A stretch of DNA of 64,000 bases from Mesorhizobium sp. M2E.F.Ca.ET.219.01.1.1 (lineage in GTDB: Bacteria > Pseudomonadota > Alphaproteobacteria > Rhizobiales > Rhizobiaceae): assembly GCF_004016445.2 (NCBI RefSeq), contig NZ_SADT02000006.1:62001-126000 (forward strand), read 5' to 3'. A model generated the notes under the pieces. That model was not told where the DNA came from and did no database searches. It saw only the letters and a program-made list of their open reading frames with translations. The translations under genes were made by a program, and so were the position numbers. This document shows positions 52,226 to 61,525 of this stretch, in pieces (the stretch's first letter is position 1; the number at the start of each line of letters is the position of its first letter).

Positions 52226-52917
52226 ATCGGCTTTCGCGCCGAAACAGCCTTGTGCAGATGCACCATCATGGCGGCCGCGAAAAGCGGCGTCAGAAGGTTG
52301 AGCAGCGGCACGGCGAGGAACACCGCGATGACCAATCCGGCCAGGAACACCGTGCCGGCATGTTTGCGGCGCAGCGCCTTGGCCTCGGCCTCGGGGCGAA
52401 ACCGCATGGCGGCGAATTCGAAGAATTCCCGGCCAAGCAGGTAGCCGTTAACGACGAAGAAGGCGGCAATGTTGATGCCAGGCACCAGAAGCAAGAGCAA
52501 CGCGACGATGTTGCCGAGGACCACCACGCCGAAGAACTTGATGGCCAGCACAAGCGAATGCAGCGCCGGCACGGCGCGGCCGGGCGGATCGTTGGGATAG
52601 TCGGTACGCTCGACCACTTCAGCGACATCGTCGAGGAACAGACCGGCGACGATCGCCGTGACCGGGGCGATGAGCAAAGCCATCCCCACCGCCAGCACGA
52701 TGCCGGCAATGATGGCGCTGAGCCATCCGGCCCAGGATGGCAGGCCCGGCAGCAACGTCTGCAGCCACGGCCAGGCCAGCCATTCGAGCAGGCTTTCCAG
52801 GCCAACCCACAGCGCCAGCAAAGCGAGTAGCGTCAGCCCCAGCGTCTTGAGGAAGACGGAACGGAATTCGGGCGAGAACAGCCGGCTGGCGGCGGCGCGG
52901 GCAGCGTCCAGGATCAC
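52222..52917 (-). CDS. EI24/CysZ-like membrane protein
   Basis: A 231-aa integral membrane protein with four to five long hydrophobic segments, for example LGLTLLALLALWVGLESLLE and IIAGIVLAVGMALLIAPVTA, matching the EI24 domain of CysZ sulphate transporters. The DYPNDPPGRAVPALHSLVLA loop is typical. Whether it carries sulphate here is not shown, as there are no cys genes around it. Its stop overlaps that of the preceding gene by 4 bases (CTAG). Confidence 0.82.
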   Translation of the reverse strand: MILDAARAAASRLFSPEFRSVFLKTLGLTLLALLALWVGLESLLEWLAWPWLQTLLPGLPSWAGWLSAIIAGIVLAVGMALLIAPVTAIVAGLFLDDVAEVVERTDYPNDPPGRAVPALHSLVLAIKFFGVVVLGNIVALLLLLVPGINIAAFFVVNGYLLGREFFEFAAMRFRPEAEAKALRRKHAGTVFLAGLVIAVFLAVPLLNLLTPLFAAAMMVHLHKAVSARKPI

Positions 52918-53009
52918 GGCGGATAGAACCCCTCATCGAGAAACGACGCCCCCGAGATAGGCGGCGAGAGAGAGCGGCGCAACTGCAAGGCGAGATCGTC
53001 GCCGACGGT

Positions 53010-53921
53010 TCACGCTTTTCCGGGGATCGCTCCGGCGCGTCGGGCGGGGATCGTCATCGCGGCAACGCCGGCGACGACGAAACCCATGCCGACCCAGGCC
53101 GTCGGTCCAAGGCTTTCGCCCAGGAAGACGGCGCCGATGCCGACGCCGATCGGCACGCGCAGATAGGCCTGCGAGGTGGTGCCGACCGAGCCCAGCGTGT
53201 GGATCAAGCGAAAATAGATGACGAAGGCCAGCGCCGTCGAAAAGACCGACAGCCCAAGCAGGGCCAGGATCGATGCCGCCGACGGCGCAAGCGTCCATGG
53301 CCGGTCGACGATCAGGCTGAGCGGCACGAGCATCGCCGCGCCGCAAAGCATCGAACCCGCGGCGGGGATCATCGGATCGAGGCCCTTGAAGCCGCGGCCG
53401 AAGATCGCCGCGCCGGCATAGGAGACCGTCGCGATGACGATCGCAAGCTGCGCCCACATTTGACGGCCAAGCCCGCCAAGCGCCTCCGTGCCGATGATGA
53501 GGCAGATGCCGACGATGCCGGCCCCGACACCGACGAGCTTGCGCGCCGTGACGGGCTCATGGCGCGTGATCAACGCCGTCAGCAGGAAGGTGAAGATCGG
53601 CGACGTCGAGTTGAGGATGGTGGCAAGGCCGGCATCGACCGAGCGCTCGGCGGCGGCGATCAGGGTGAAGGGCACGACGCTGTTAAGGCAGGCCTGGAAA
53701 GCGAACCGGCGCCACGTTACCGCGTCGGCAGGCATGGCAAGGCCGCGCCAGCGAATGATGGTGAACAGAATGGCCCCGGCGATCACGGCCCGGGCGGCGA
53801 TGAAGGTGACAGGCGGGATCGTCTCGACGCCGATCTTGATGAAGGTGTAGGAAGCACCCCACAGCACCGCCAGGACGCCGAGCAGCGCAAGGTCGGCGGA
53901 CATTTCGGTCTTTTCGGACAT
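53010..53921 (-). CDS. DMT-superfamily (EamA) transporter
   Basis: A 303-aa membrane protein with about ten helices in two EamA repeats (LLGVLAVLWGASYTFIKIGV; RQMWAQLAIVIATVSYAGAA). It is a drug/metabolite-type exporter with unknown substrate and is not especially like the one at 33.7-34.6 kb. The start chosen is ATG 53921; the frame is open to 53996. No strong ribosome binding site is seen. Confidence 0.86.
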   Translation of the reverse strand: MSEKTEMSADLALLGVLAVLWGASYTFIKIGVETIPPVTFIAARAVIAGAILFTIIRWRGLAMPADAVTWRRFAFQACLNSVVPFTLIAAAERSVDAGLATILNSTSPIFTFLLTALITRHEPVTARKLVGVGAGIVGICLIIGTEALGGLGRQMWAQLAIVIATVSYAGAAIFGRGFKGLDPMIPAAGSMLCGAAMLVPLSLIVDRPWTLAPSAASILALLGLSVFSTALAFVIYFRLIHTLGSVGTTSQAYLRVPIGVGIGAVFLGESLGPTAWVGMGFVVAGVAAMTIPARRAGAIPGKA

Positions 53922-54198
53922 TCGTGGTTCGCACCCTTCAGCCTGTTGCCGTCGGTCGCCTTCTAGCCCGCGCTGCCGCGGAAATGTTTCCACCAAGATG
54001 AAACCTTAGCCGTCAGGATCGCGACTGTTGTGGGCCAGTTCGACGCGAACGCTGCCGCAGCCGGCGAACAATCGGCGCCGAGGCCGGCACCGCGGAAGCC
54101 GATGGCGATTTTCGGGGTAGGCAAAGCAGCGGCGACTCGCTAGACCCGCGCCCGGCCGGCATGCCAGATAGCCGGGTGGGTTCTTGGCGGAGATTTTG

Positions 54199-55191
54199 AT
54201 GCCGGAATATGACGTGCTTTGCATCGGCAATGCCATTGTCGACATCATCGCGCAATGCGACGAGGCTTTTCTCGAGACCAACGGCATCATCAAGGGCGCG
54301 ATGAACCTTATCGACGCCAGGCGCGCCGAACTGCTCTACAGCCGCATGGGGCCGGCGATCGAGGCTTCCGGCGGCAGCGCCGGCAACACGGCGGCCGGCG
54401 TCGCCAGCCTCGGCGGACGGGCCGCCTTCTTCGGCAAGGTTTCCAACGATTCGTTGGGCGAGATCTATACGCACGACATCCAGGCCCAGGGCGTGGCCTT
54501 CGACACCAGGCCGCTTACAGGCCAGCCGCCGACGGCGCGCTCGATGATCTTCGTCACGCCAGACGGCGAGCGTTCGATGAACACCTATCTCGGCGCCTGC
54601 GTCGAGCTTGGCCCGGAGGATGTCGAGGCAGACAAGGCGTCCGGCGCCAGGGTGACCTATTTCGAGGGTTATCTGTGGGATCCGCCACGCGCCAAGGAGG
54701 CTATCCGCCAGACTGCAAGGCTGGCACATGCGGCCGGCCGCGAGGTGTCGATGACGCTGTCGGATTCCTTCTGCGTCGACCGCTACCGCGACGAGTTCCT
54801 CGAGCTGATGCGCTCCGGCACCGTCGACATCGTCTTTGCCAACAGCCATGAGATCAAGTCGCTCTACCAGACCGCTTCCTTCGAGGAGGCGCTCGCCGCC
54901 ATCCGCAAGGATTGCAGAATAGCCGCCGTCACCCGTTCCGAGAAAGGCTCGGTCATCGTGCGCGGCGACGAGACCGTCGCCATCCAGGCGACAAAGATCA
55001 AGGAGCTGGTCGATACGACCGGCGCCGGCGACCTCTATGCCGCCGGCTTCCTTTACGGCTACACGACCGGACGCAGCCTCAAGGAGTGCGGCGACCTCGG
55101 CTCGCTGGCGGCCGGTTTGGTGATCCAGCAGATCGGCCCGCGCCCGCGCCAGAACCTGCGTCGAGAGGCCGAGCAAGCGGGATTGCTCTAA
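54199..55191 (+). CDS. PfkB-family kinase, adenosine kinase type
   Basis: A 330-aa ribokinase-fold kinase. It starts DVLCIGNAIVDIIAQCDEAF, has EASGGSAGNTAAGVASLGGR for the sugar site and, near the end, ELVDTTGAGDLYAAGFLYGY, the PfkB signature with the catalytic Asp (about residue 280). The pattern fits adenosine kinase, which makes AMP from adenosine and is common in rhizobia. The start is ATG 54199 with GGAG 7 bases upstream; a TTG at 54184 adds five residues. It is a single gene. Confidence 0.88.
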   Translation: MPEYDVLCIGNAIVDIIAQCDEAFLETNGIIKGAMNLIDARRAELLYSRMGPAIEASGGSAGNTAAGVASLGGRAAFFGKVSNDSLGEIYTHDIQAQGVAFDTRPLTGQPPTARSMIFVTPDGERSMNTYLGACVELGPEDVEADKASGARVTYFEGYLWDPPRAKEAIRQTARLAHAAGREVSMTLSDSFCVDRYRDEFLELMRSGTVDIVFANSHEIKSLYQTASFEEALAAIRKDCRIAAVTRSEKGSVIVRGDETVAIQATKIKELVDTTGAGDLYAAGFLYGYTTGRSLKECGDLGSLAAGLVIQQIGPRPRQNLRREAEQAGLL

Positions 55192-55460
55192 GCAGTCCAG
55201 CGAAGCCAGGTTGCGTTCAGCGTCATCGCGAGCAGGCTCCAACTCGGCCTTTCTGTCGCGCCCCTGTCACAGAGCGCCCCTACACGCAAGCTGAGGCGTT
55301 CCGCGACTGACATTTCGGCACGCCAAACCAGGGGTGTGAAGATGCAAGCCAGCAACCTGCCGGGCCGCGGCGTCCGTTGCCGCCGCAATCTGTGCTTTCC
55401 GCGATAGAATTTCGGCAACCGCCGGCGCCTGGGGAGGAGCGCGGGCCACAAGACGAACGC

Positions 55461-56156
55461 ATGACCAGACTTCAGACCCCGCCCGAGGGGATTTCGCAAG
55501 AGACCTTGGCAGGCCTAGTGGCCGAAGCCGTGCGGCAGGCATTGATGCAGCAAGGTGTCCTGCTGGATGCGCAGGCCCTGGTCTCAGCCAGCGCGCTCGC
55601 TGGCAGCGTGGCGGCCGCCCTCCCCTTTCTGCCGCCGGCGCAGCGCCATGCAATCGAACCCTTCAAGGGTGATTGGACCGCGCTCATCTCCGAGTTCTTC
55701 CGCATGATGCCGGAGAGAATAGCAAGCGGAGGTCCGACGGTGTCCGATCAGGCCTCCGGGCGCGTGCCGGAGGCGGGAAGGCTTCAAAATATCGCGGAAC
55801 GCGCGGCCGATCTTCAATCGATGCTGCTTGAGGATTGGGCCGGCGAGGTCGCCGGCTCGACCTATCTGGAAGAGAAGCTGCGCATCCCGCGCTCGACACT
55901 GCATCGCTGGCAAAGGCGCGGCGAGGTCGTCGCGTTGCGCAAGGGCGGCCGCAAACATGTCTTCCCACTGGCCCAGTTCGTCGACGGCAGGCCGGTCCTG
56001 GGAATCAGCGACGTGCTGTCGGCGATCGCCAATCCGAGGCTCGCCTGGTTCTGGCTGACCCGCCCCGCGCCCGAGCTTAGCGGCCGCGTCCCTATCGAGA
56101 TGTTGAGGGAAGACATGGTCGCGGACGTGGTCCGCGCCGCGCGCACCGTGTCCTGA
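55461..56156 (+). CDS. Antitoxin Xre/MbcA/ParS-like protein, apparently without a toxin partner
   Basis: A 231-aa protein. The first ~120 residues are low-complexity and helical (SQETLAGLVAEAVRQALMQQ). A helix-turn-helix-like segment follows (STYLEEKLRIPRSTLHRWQR), and the C-terminus ISDVLSAIANPRLAWFWLTR with PAPELSGRVPIEMLREDMV is the toxin-binding domain of MbcA/ParS/Xre antitoxins, usually paired with a RES toxin. No RES or other toxin gene is next to it. The N-terminal extension is unlike a typical 150-aa antitoxin. It may be a stand-alone regulator. The start is ATG 55461 with weak ribosome binding; GTG 55392 is possible. Confidence 0.75.
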   Translation: MTRLQTPPEGISQETLAGLVAEAVRQALMQQGVLLDAQALVSASALAGSVAAALPFLPPAQRHAIEPFKGDWTALISEFFRMMPERIASGGPTVSDQASGRVPEAGRLQNIAERAADLQSMLLEDWAGEVAGSTYLEEKLRIPRSTLHRWQRRGEVVALRKGGRKHVFPLAQFVDGRPVLGISDVLSAIANPRLAWFWLTRPAPELSGRVPIEMLREDMVADVVRAARTVS

Positions 56157-56528
56157 GCGGTTCCGGCGATACCTTTTCTGCGCAACCGCGCGACAGAGTT
56201 TAGCCGGATAATTAAGTGTGATATAACTGTAATAATTGGCACATTTGGCACATTCTCGGAATTTCTTGGCGTTTCGATTGTATAAATTGTGCAATCTGTC
56301 CCAATTTTACAAATATATGACGTGATATTTTGGGCAACAAGACCTTTATAAGATTCAAAAAGACGCTTTTCCGACACAATCTCTGTTGTACGTGACGACC
56401 GATTAAGTCATGTCCAGAGCGAAGAAGCGGCGCCGGTGCGCGTACTTTTTCAACGATGGGGACGGGGGTGGCAGAAGCCGAACGGCATGTCAGGCCTGTC
56501 TTGAACCTTTGACTGGAGATTCAAGAAA
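56157..56528 (+). promoter_or_regulatory. 372-bp AT-rich region upstream of the porin gene
   Basis: This stretch is clearly lower in GC than its surroundings, with no gene. It contains the perfect tandem 9-base repeat TTGGCACAT at 56236-56253 and a further TTGGC near 56266, and an inverted ATTG/CAAT pair at about 56276-56294. These look like regulator sites for a strongly controlled porin promoter. I could not place -35 and -10 boxes with confidence. Confidence 0.4.
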
Positions 56529-57659
56529 ATGAACATCAAGAGCCTTCTTCTCGGCTCCGCTGCGGCCCTGATCGCAGTTTCGGGCGCCCGCGCCGCCGAC
56601 GCGGTGACCGTCGCCGAGCCAGAACCGGCCGAATACGTGAAGATCTGCGACGTCTATGGCGCCGGCTACTTTTACATCCCCGGCACCGAGACCTGCCTGC
56701 GCGTCGGCGGCTATGTCCGCTACGACGCCGGCGTGGGCGATGTCGGCTCGTTCGACGGCCGCACGGCCACCGACCATGAGGACGGCGATGCCCAGGACAC
56801 ATGGAAGAAGAACGCCCGCTTCAACCTGAAGACCTGGACCGGCCAGGAAACCGAGCTTGGCACTTTGAAGACCTACACCGAGACCAAATTCAATTTTCCG
56901 AACGGCGGCGCCACGAGTGTTTCGCTGAGCTTCGCCTGGATCCAGCTCGGCGGACTGCGAGTCGGTAAGGATGAATCGCCGTATGACGCGTTTATCGGCT
57001 ACGCCGGCAACGTCATTCAGGACACGCTGATCCATTACGGCCAGAAAGATACCAACGTTGTCAGCTACTATTTCGACGCCGGCAGCGGCATCACGGGCGT
57101 GATTTCGCTCGAAGAAGGCTCGGACACTACGGGCTCGACGGGCATTTCCGGCACGATCGACAGCTATGTTCCCCATGTGGTCGGCGGCTTGAAGTACAAG
57201 GGCGACTGGGGTGCGATCACCGGCGTCGTCGCCTATGACAGCAATTACGAGGAAGTAGCGGGCAAGGTCCGCCTGGATGTCAATGTCAGCAAAGAGCTGT
57301 CGCTGTTCATCATGGGCGGCTATGGTACCGACGACAATCTCAACGATCCGGCCTATGCGATCCCAGGTCGAGGCCGCGGCTTCTACAAGCCGTGGGGCGG
57401 CAACTGGGCTGTCTGGGGCGGCGGCACCTACAAGTTCAACGAGAAGACCTCGTTCAACCTCCAGGTCTCGGCCGATGATGCCAAGAACGCCGCCGTCGCG
57501 GCAAACATAGCCTATACGATCGTTCCCGGCTTCACGATCACTACCGAAGTTGACTATGTCCATGACGGCAAGTTCGGCGACGCCGACGATTTCAACTGGA
57601 CCAAGGCCGACAAGAAAAACAGCGTCGGCGGCATCGTCCGCTTCCAGCGCTCGTTCTGA
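56529..57659 (+). CDS. Outer-membrane porin (rhizobial porin family)
   Basis: A 376-aa outer-membrane protein with a signal peptide (MNIKSLLLGSAAALIAVSGA, cleavage near ARA-AD at about residue 23). The mature N-terminus EYVKICDVYGAGYFYIPGTE and TCLRVGGYVRYDAG, with its pair of cysteines, is the mark of the alphaproteobacterial porin family. The rest is beta-rich with alternating aromatic strands, and it ends in RSF, the terminal phenylalanine used by the BAM machinery. It is expected to form trimeric channels for small solutes. It has a long AT-rich upstream region and a strong terminator. Confidence 0.94.
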   Translation: MNIKSLLLGSAAALIAVSGARAADAVTVAEPEPAEYVKICDVYGAGYFYIPGTETCLRVGGYVRYDAGVGDVGSFDGRTATDHEDGDAQDTWKKNARFNLKTWTGQETELGTLKTYTETKFNFPNGGATSVSLSFAWIQLGGLRVGKDESPYDAFIGYAGNVIQDTLIHYGQKDTNVVSYYFDAGSGITGVISLEEGSDTTGSTGISGTIDSYVPHVVGGLKYKGDWGAITGVVAYDSNYEEVAGKVRLDVNVSKELSLFIMGGYGTDDNLNDPAYAIPGRGRGFYKPWGGNWAVWGGGTYKFNEKTSFNLQVSADDAKNAAVAANIAYTIVPGFTITTEVDYVHDGKFGDADDFNWTKADKKNSVGGIVRFQRSF

Positions 57660-57685
57660 TCGAACCCACCACCTCATACGGAAAG

Positions 57686-57714
57686 GGCCCGCGGCAGATG
57701 CCGCGGGCCTTTTT
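57686..57714. terminator. Strong intrinsic terminator after the porin gene
   Basis: GGCCCGCGGC (57686-57695) and GCCGCGGGCC (57700-57709) form a perfect 10-bp stem with a 4-base loop, followed by TTTTT on the plus strand. On the minus strand the same stem follows malic enzyme, with a poorer T tract, so it may serve both convergent genes. Confidence 0.9.
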
Positions 57715-57754
57715 GTTTGATCCTAAGCAGGGCCTTTGACGCGCCGGCTGCTGG

Positions 57755-60034
57755 TCAATTCCCCGCCGTATAGGCCGCGATCGCCGCCATGTTGACGATG
57801 TCGCTATCCTTGGCATTGAGCGAGACGATCTGGACCGGCTTGTTCAAGCCGACCAGCAGCGGGCCGATGACGGTCGAGCCGCCGAGTTCTTGCAGCATCT
57901 TGGTCGAGATCGAGGCGGAATGGAATGCCGGCATGATCAGCACATTGGCCGGGCCGGTGAGCCTGATGAACGGATATTGCGCCATTGAGCGCGGGTTCAG
58001 CGCCACGTCGGCGGCCATCTCGCCGTCATACTCGAAATCGACGCGGCGCTTGTCGAGGATGCGCACCGCCTCCTGCACGCGCTCGGAACGCTCGCCCTGC
58101 GGATGGCCGAAGGTGGAATAGGCGAGCATGGCAATTCTCGGCTCGTAGCCCATGCGGCGGGCAAAGCCCGCGGCCTCCTCGGCGATGTCGGCGATCTGCT
58201 CGGCGTTCGGCATGTCGTGCACGGCGGTGTCGGCGACGAGCACGGTCCTGCCGCGCGCGAGCACGATCGACACGCCGATCACGCGGTGGCCGGGCTTGGC
58301 GTCGATGATGCGGCGCACGTCGTCCAGCGCGGTGGAATAGTTGCGGGTGACGCCGGTGACGATGCCGTCGGCGTCGCCCAGCGCCACCATGCAGGCGGCG
58401 AAATGGTTGCGGTCGTTGTTGATCAGGCGCTGGCAGTCGCGGAACAGGAAGCCTTTCCGCTGCATGCGCTCGTAGAGATAGTCGGTGTAGATGCCGTTGC
58501 GGCGCGACAGCCTGGCGTTGATGATCTCGATGCCCTGCTTGTTGAGATCGATGCCGGCATTGCGGGCGTTGTCCTTGATGATGTCGTCGCGGCCGAGCAG
58601 GATCGCCGTGCCGAGTTTCTGGTTCACATAGGAGACCGCGGCGCGCATCACCTGCTCCTCCTCGCCCTCGGCGAAGACGATGCGCTTGGGCTGGCGGCGC
58701 ACGCGGTCGTAGATGCGCTGCAAGGTCGAAGCGATCGGGTCGCGGCGGGCGGACAGTTCCTGCGCATAGCGGTCGAGATCGAGGATCGGCTTGCGCGCGA
58801 CGCCGGATTCCATCGCCGCCTTGGCCACGGCCAGCGGAATCGCCGAGATCAGGCGTGGGTCGAACGGCACGGGGATGATGTAGTTGGGGCCGAATTTCGG
58901 CCGGTTGCCCTGATAGGCGGCGGCGACATCGTCCGGCACGTCCTGGCGCGCCAGCTCGGCCAGCGCCCTGGCCGCCGCGATCTTCATCGCGTCATTGATG
59001 GTGGTGGCGCGCACATCCAGCGCGCCCCGGAAGATATAGGGGAAGCCCAGCACATTGTTGACTTGGTTCGGGTAGTCCGAGCGGCCGGTCGCCATGATGG
59101 CGTCGGTTCGGATCTCGCCGACTTCCTCCGGCGTGATTTCCGGATCGGGGTTGGCCATGGCGAAGATGATCGGGTTCTTCGCCATCGACTGCACCATGGC
59201 GGGGGTCAACGTGCCTTTTGCGGACAGGCCGAGGAAGACGTCGGCGCCGTCCAGCGCCTCGGCAAGGCTGCGCGCCTCGGTCTTGACCGCATGCGCCGAC
59301 TTCCACTGGTTCATGCCCTCGGTGCGGCCCTGATAGACGACGCCCTTGGTGTCGCACAGGATGATGTTTTCCGGCGCAAAGCCCATCGCCTTCATCAGTT
59401 CGATACAGGCGATGCCGGCCGCGCCCGCGCCGTTGCAGACCATCCTGGTGGTCTTCATGTCGCGGCCGGTGATCTCCAGCGCGTTGATCAGCCCGGCGGC
59501 CGAGATGATTGCCGTGCCGTGCTGGTCGTCGTGGAAAACCGGGATGTCCATCAATTCGCGCAGCCGCTGCTCGATGATGAAGCACTCCGGCGCCTTGATG
59601 TCCTCGAGATTGATGCCGCCGAAGGAAGGCCCGAGGAAGCGCACGCAGTTCACGAACTCGTCGGCATCCTCGGTATCGACTTCAAGGTCGACCGAATCGA
59701 CATCGGCGAAGCGCTTGAACAGCACGGACTTGCCTTCCATCACCGGCTTGGAGGCCAGCGCGCCGAGGTTGCCGAGGCCGAGGATGGCGGTGCCGTTGGA
59801 GATGACGGCGACCATGTTGCCGCGCGTCGTGTAATCGAAGGCGCGGCTCGGATCCTCGGCGATGGCGCGCACGGGGACGGCAACGCCCGGCGAATAGGCG
59901 AGGCTCAGATCGCGTTGCGTCGCCATCGGCTTGGTGGCGACGATCTCCAGCTTGCCGGGCCGCCCCATGGCATGGAATTCCAGCGCCTCCTCGGGACTGA
60001 CGGAGGGGCCGCTGCTTTCGGTTTTCCTGGCCAT
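57755..60034 (-). CDS. maeB: Malic enzyme with C-terminal phosphotransacetylase-like domain
   Basis: A 759-aa enzyme that decarboxylates malate to pyruvate with NAD(P)+. The malic enzyme part (about 1-430) has YSPGVAVPVRAIAEDP, VFHDDQHGTAIISAAGLINA and the Rossmann NGAGAAGIACIELMKAMG. The second half (about 430-759) is a phosphotransacetylase-like domain (IVFAEGEEEQVMRAAVSYVN, RGRTVLVADTAVHDMP), regulatory in known members. In rhizobia two such enzymes exist: Dme (NAD+, needed in nodules) and Tme (NADP+). I cannot tell from this sequence which one it is. The start is ATG 60034 (MARKTESSG). Confidence 0.93.
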   Translation of the reverse strand: MARKTESSGPSVSPEEALEFHAMGRPGKLEIVATKPMATQRDLSLAYSPGVAVPVRAIAEDPSRAFDYTTRGNMVAVISNGTAILGLGNLGALASKPVMEGKSVLFKRFADVDSVDLEVDTEDADEFVNCVRFLGPSFGGINLEDIKAPECFIIEQRLRELMDIPVFHDDQHGTAIISAAGLINALEITGRDMKTTRMVCNGAGAAGIACIELMKAMGFAPENIILCDTKGVVYQGRTEGMNQWKSAHAVKTEARSLAEALDGADVFLGLSAKGTLTPAMVQSMAKNPIIFAMANPDPEITPEEVGEIRTDAIMATGRSDYPNQVNNVLGFPYIFRGALDVRATTINDAMKIAAARALAELARQDVPDDVAAAYQGNRPKFGPNYIIPVPFDPRLISAIPLAVAKAAMESGVARKPILDLDRYAQELSARRDPIASTLQRIYDRVRRQPKRIVFAEGEEEQVMRAAVSYVNQKLGTAILLGRDDIIKDNARNAGIDLNKQGIEIINARLSRRNGIYTDYLYERMQRKGFLFRDCQRLINNDRNHFAACMVALGDADGIVTGVTRNYSTALDDVRRIIDAKPGHRVIGVSIVLARGRTVLVADTAVHDMPNAEQIADIAEEAAGFARRMGYEPRIAMLAYSTFGHPQGERSERVQEAVRILDKRRVDFEYDGEMAADVALNPRSMAQYPFIRLTGPANVLIMPAFHSASISTKMLQELGGSTVIGPLLVGLNKPVQIVSLNAKDSDIVNMAAIAAYTAGN

Positions 60035-60171
60035 GATACCTGACGTTTTCCTCACCAATTCGCGCTCTTTAGGCGAGCGCATTCTTTTGAACTACCGCTT
60101 AAGGCCATACTCGGCCGCTGTAAACCGCCAAGCGAACTAGTGACAGCGTTCCTCCGCGCTGCCGTCGACAG

Positions 60172-61359
60172 TCAAATCTTGCCCGATTGTATCGCCTCGA
60201 TCTCGCGCAGGTGCTCGCGCACCTGGGCCCAGCGCGTCAGCCCAGAAGTGCCGGCGAACGGCCACTCGGATAAGGGAGGATCATCGCTTCCCATGCGTTG
60301 CTTGAGCGCCGAGAGATAGACCATCAGTTCCAACCGTTCCGCCTTTACCCTTTCTAGCGTGCGGCCGCGAATCTCCTCCCGCGGTATGGCCCGGTCGCGA
60401 AGCCGCTCGACCGCGCGGCGGATCGCGGGCGGCTCCGGCTCCGCGATGATGCAGTAGTCCGGATCGAAATAGACGTCGCGGCCGCCGATGCTCGGTGTCG
60501 AGACGATCGGCAGCCCGGCCAGCAGATACTCCATGCTGGAATACATTGCCCCTTCCACCGCCGACAGGCAGAGCCCGACCGCGGCCTGGTTGTAGACGCG
60601 GTTGACCTCGCCGGAGGTCAGCCGGCCGGGCAGGCCATCAATGAGCGGATTGGCGATGCTGTGAAGCGGCGATTGCGCCTGCAGGCGGCGAAGGAAGGCG
60701 CGGTCGCCGGCCGGCGGCAATTCGCCGATCGAGGACGTCACATGAACCAGTCTTTCGATCTCGAAGGCGAGATAGTGCCGCTTGGTGTGCGAGATGCGGC
60801 CGTTGCAGACGGCATCGTACTCGATCGGCACGTCCGGCAGCGGCCGGAAGACGTCTTCCGAGATCATCAGATTGTGATTGGAGAAGATCGCATTGCCGCC
60901 AACGCCTGCAATCAGGCGTCGCTCTTCCTCTGTGTTGCAGAGAAAGATCAGCTCGTGCTTGGGGCAAACCTTGGCGAACCAGGCGAGATCCTTGCGTATC
61001 TGCTCGACGACGGCCGGCCGTTCCAGCGTCCAGTTCGGCATCAGAAGGAAGGTAGCGCGCCGTGGCGCAAGGCGTCGGCAGAAGGCGGCGAGCGCGTAGA
61101 GAGGGCGCCTGCCGCCGACAGGTACATAGAGGATCAACGGATCGCGGCTGAAGATGTGGAGAGGCATGTCGATGCTGCCATCGAGGCCCGAGATCGGCCC
61201 GCGTGCCGGAAGGATGAAGGGCAGCCGTATCCGTGTCCACGCCTTGATCTTGGTTCTGGTTCGGTTGGCCCGGTTGGAGGCAAGAAGCCGAATACGGCCG
61301 AACGGCGAGCCGGCGGGACCGACCATTTCCTCGAACGTCTCGTGCCCGTCCTTCTTCAT
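60172..61359 (-). CDS. Glycosyltransferase (GT-B fold, GT1/GT4-like)
   Basis: A 395-aa protein. The first half has no strong motif; the second half has SAVEGAMYSSMEYLLAGLPI, the donor-binding E-G region of GT-B glycosyltransferases, then STPSIGGRDVYFDPDYCIIA. A sugar-transfer role in surface polysaccharide or glycolipid synthesis is likely, but no such cluster surrounds it. The N-terminal RIRLLASNRANRTRTKIKAW is basic and may be membrane-associating. The start is ATG 61359. It lies between malic enzyme and mutS, divergent from mutS. Confidence 0.72.
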   Translation of the reverse strand: MKKDGHETFEEMVGPAGSPFGRIRLLASNRANRTRTKIKAWTRIRLPFILPARGPISGLDGSIDMPLHIFSRDPLILYVPVGGRRPLYALAAFCRRLAPRRATFLLMPNWTLERPAVVEQIRKDLAWFAKVCPKHELIFLCNTEEERRLIAGVGGNAIFSNHNLMISEDVFRPLPDVPIEYDAVCNGRISHTKRHYLAFEIERLVHVTSSIGELPPAGDRAFLRRLQAQSPLHSIANPLIDGLPGRLTSGEVNRVYNQAAVGLCLSAVEGAMYSSMEYLLAGLPIVSTPSIGGRDVYFDPDYCIIAEPEPPAIRRAVERLRDRAIPREEIRGRTLERVKAERLELMVYLSALKQRMGSDDPPLSEWPFAGTSGLTRWAQVREHLREIEAIQSGKI

Positions 61360-61525
61360 CGCCCCACCATGTTCTCATGGGCCCGGACGATCCATATGTC
61401 GGCCGACCTCATGAGGCAACATGCCTTGCGCACCCTGTCCTGCTGATGGCGCAACCGCCCAGTCTTCCCCTGCTTTTCGCGCCGCCGGCATTAAACCGGG
61501 CTGCCACTTCTGCTAGCGTCCCGGC

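Noticed and set aside
56236..56260. A sigma-54 promoter at the TTGGCACAT repeats
   Set aside because: TGGCAC is present, but there is no TTGC at the right distance for the -12 element.
58103..60043. A 646-codon plus-strand frame opposite malic enzyme
   Set aside because: Shadow frame of a conserved enzyme, composition dominated by His, Asp, Arg and Gly.
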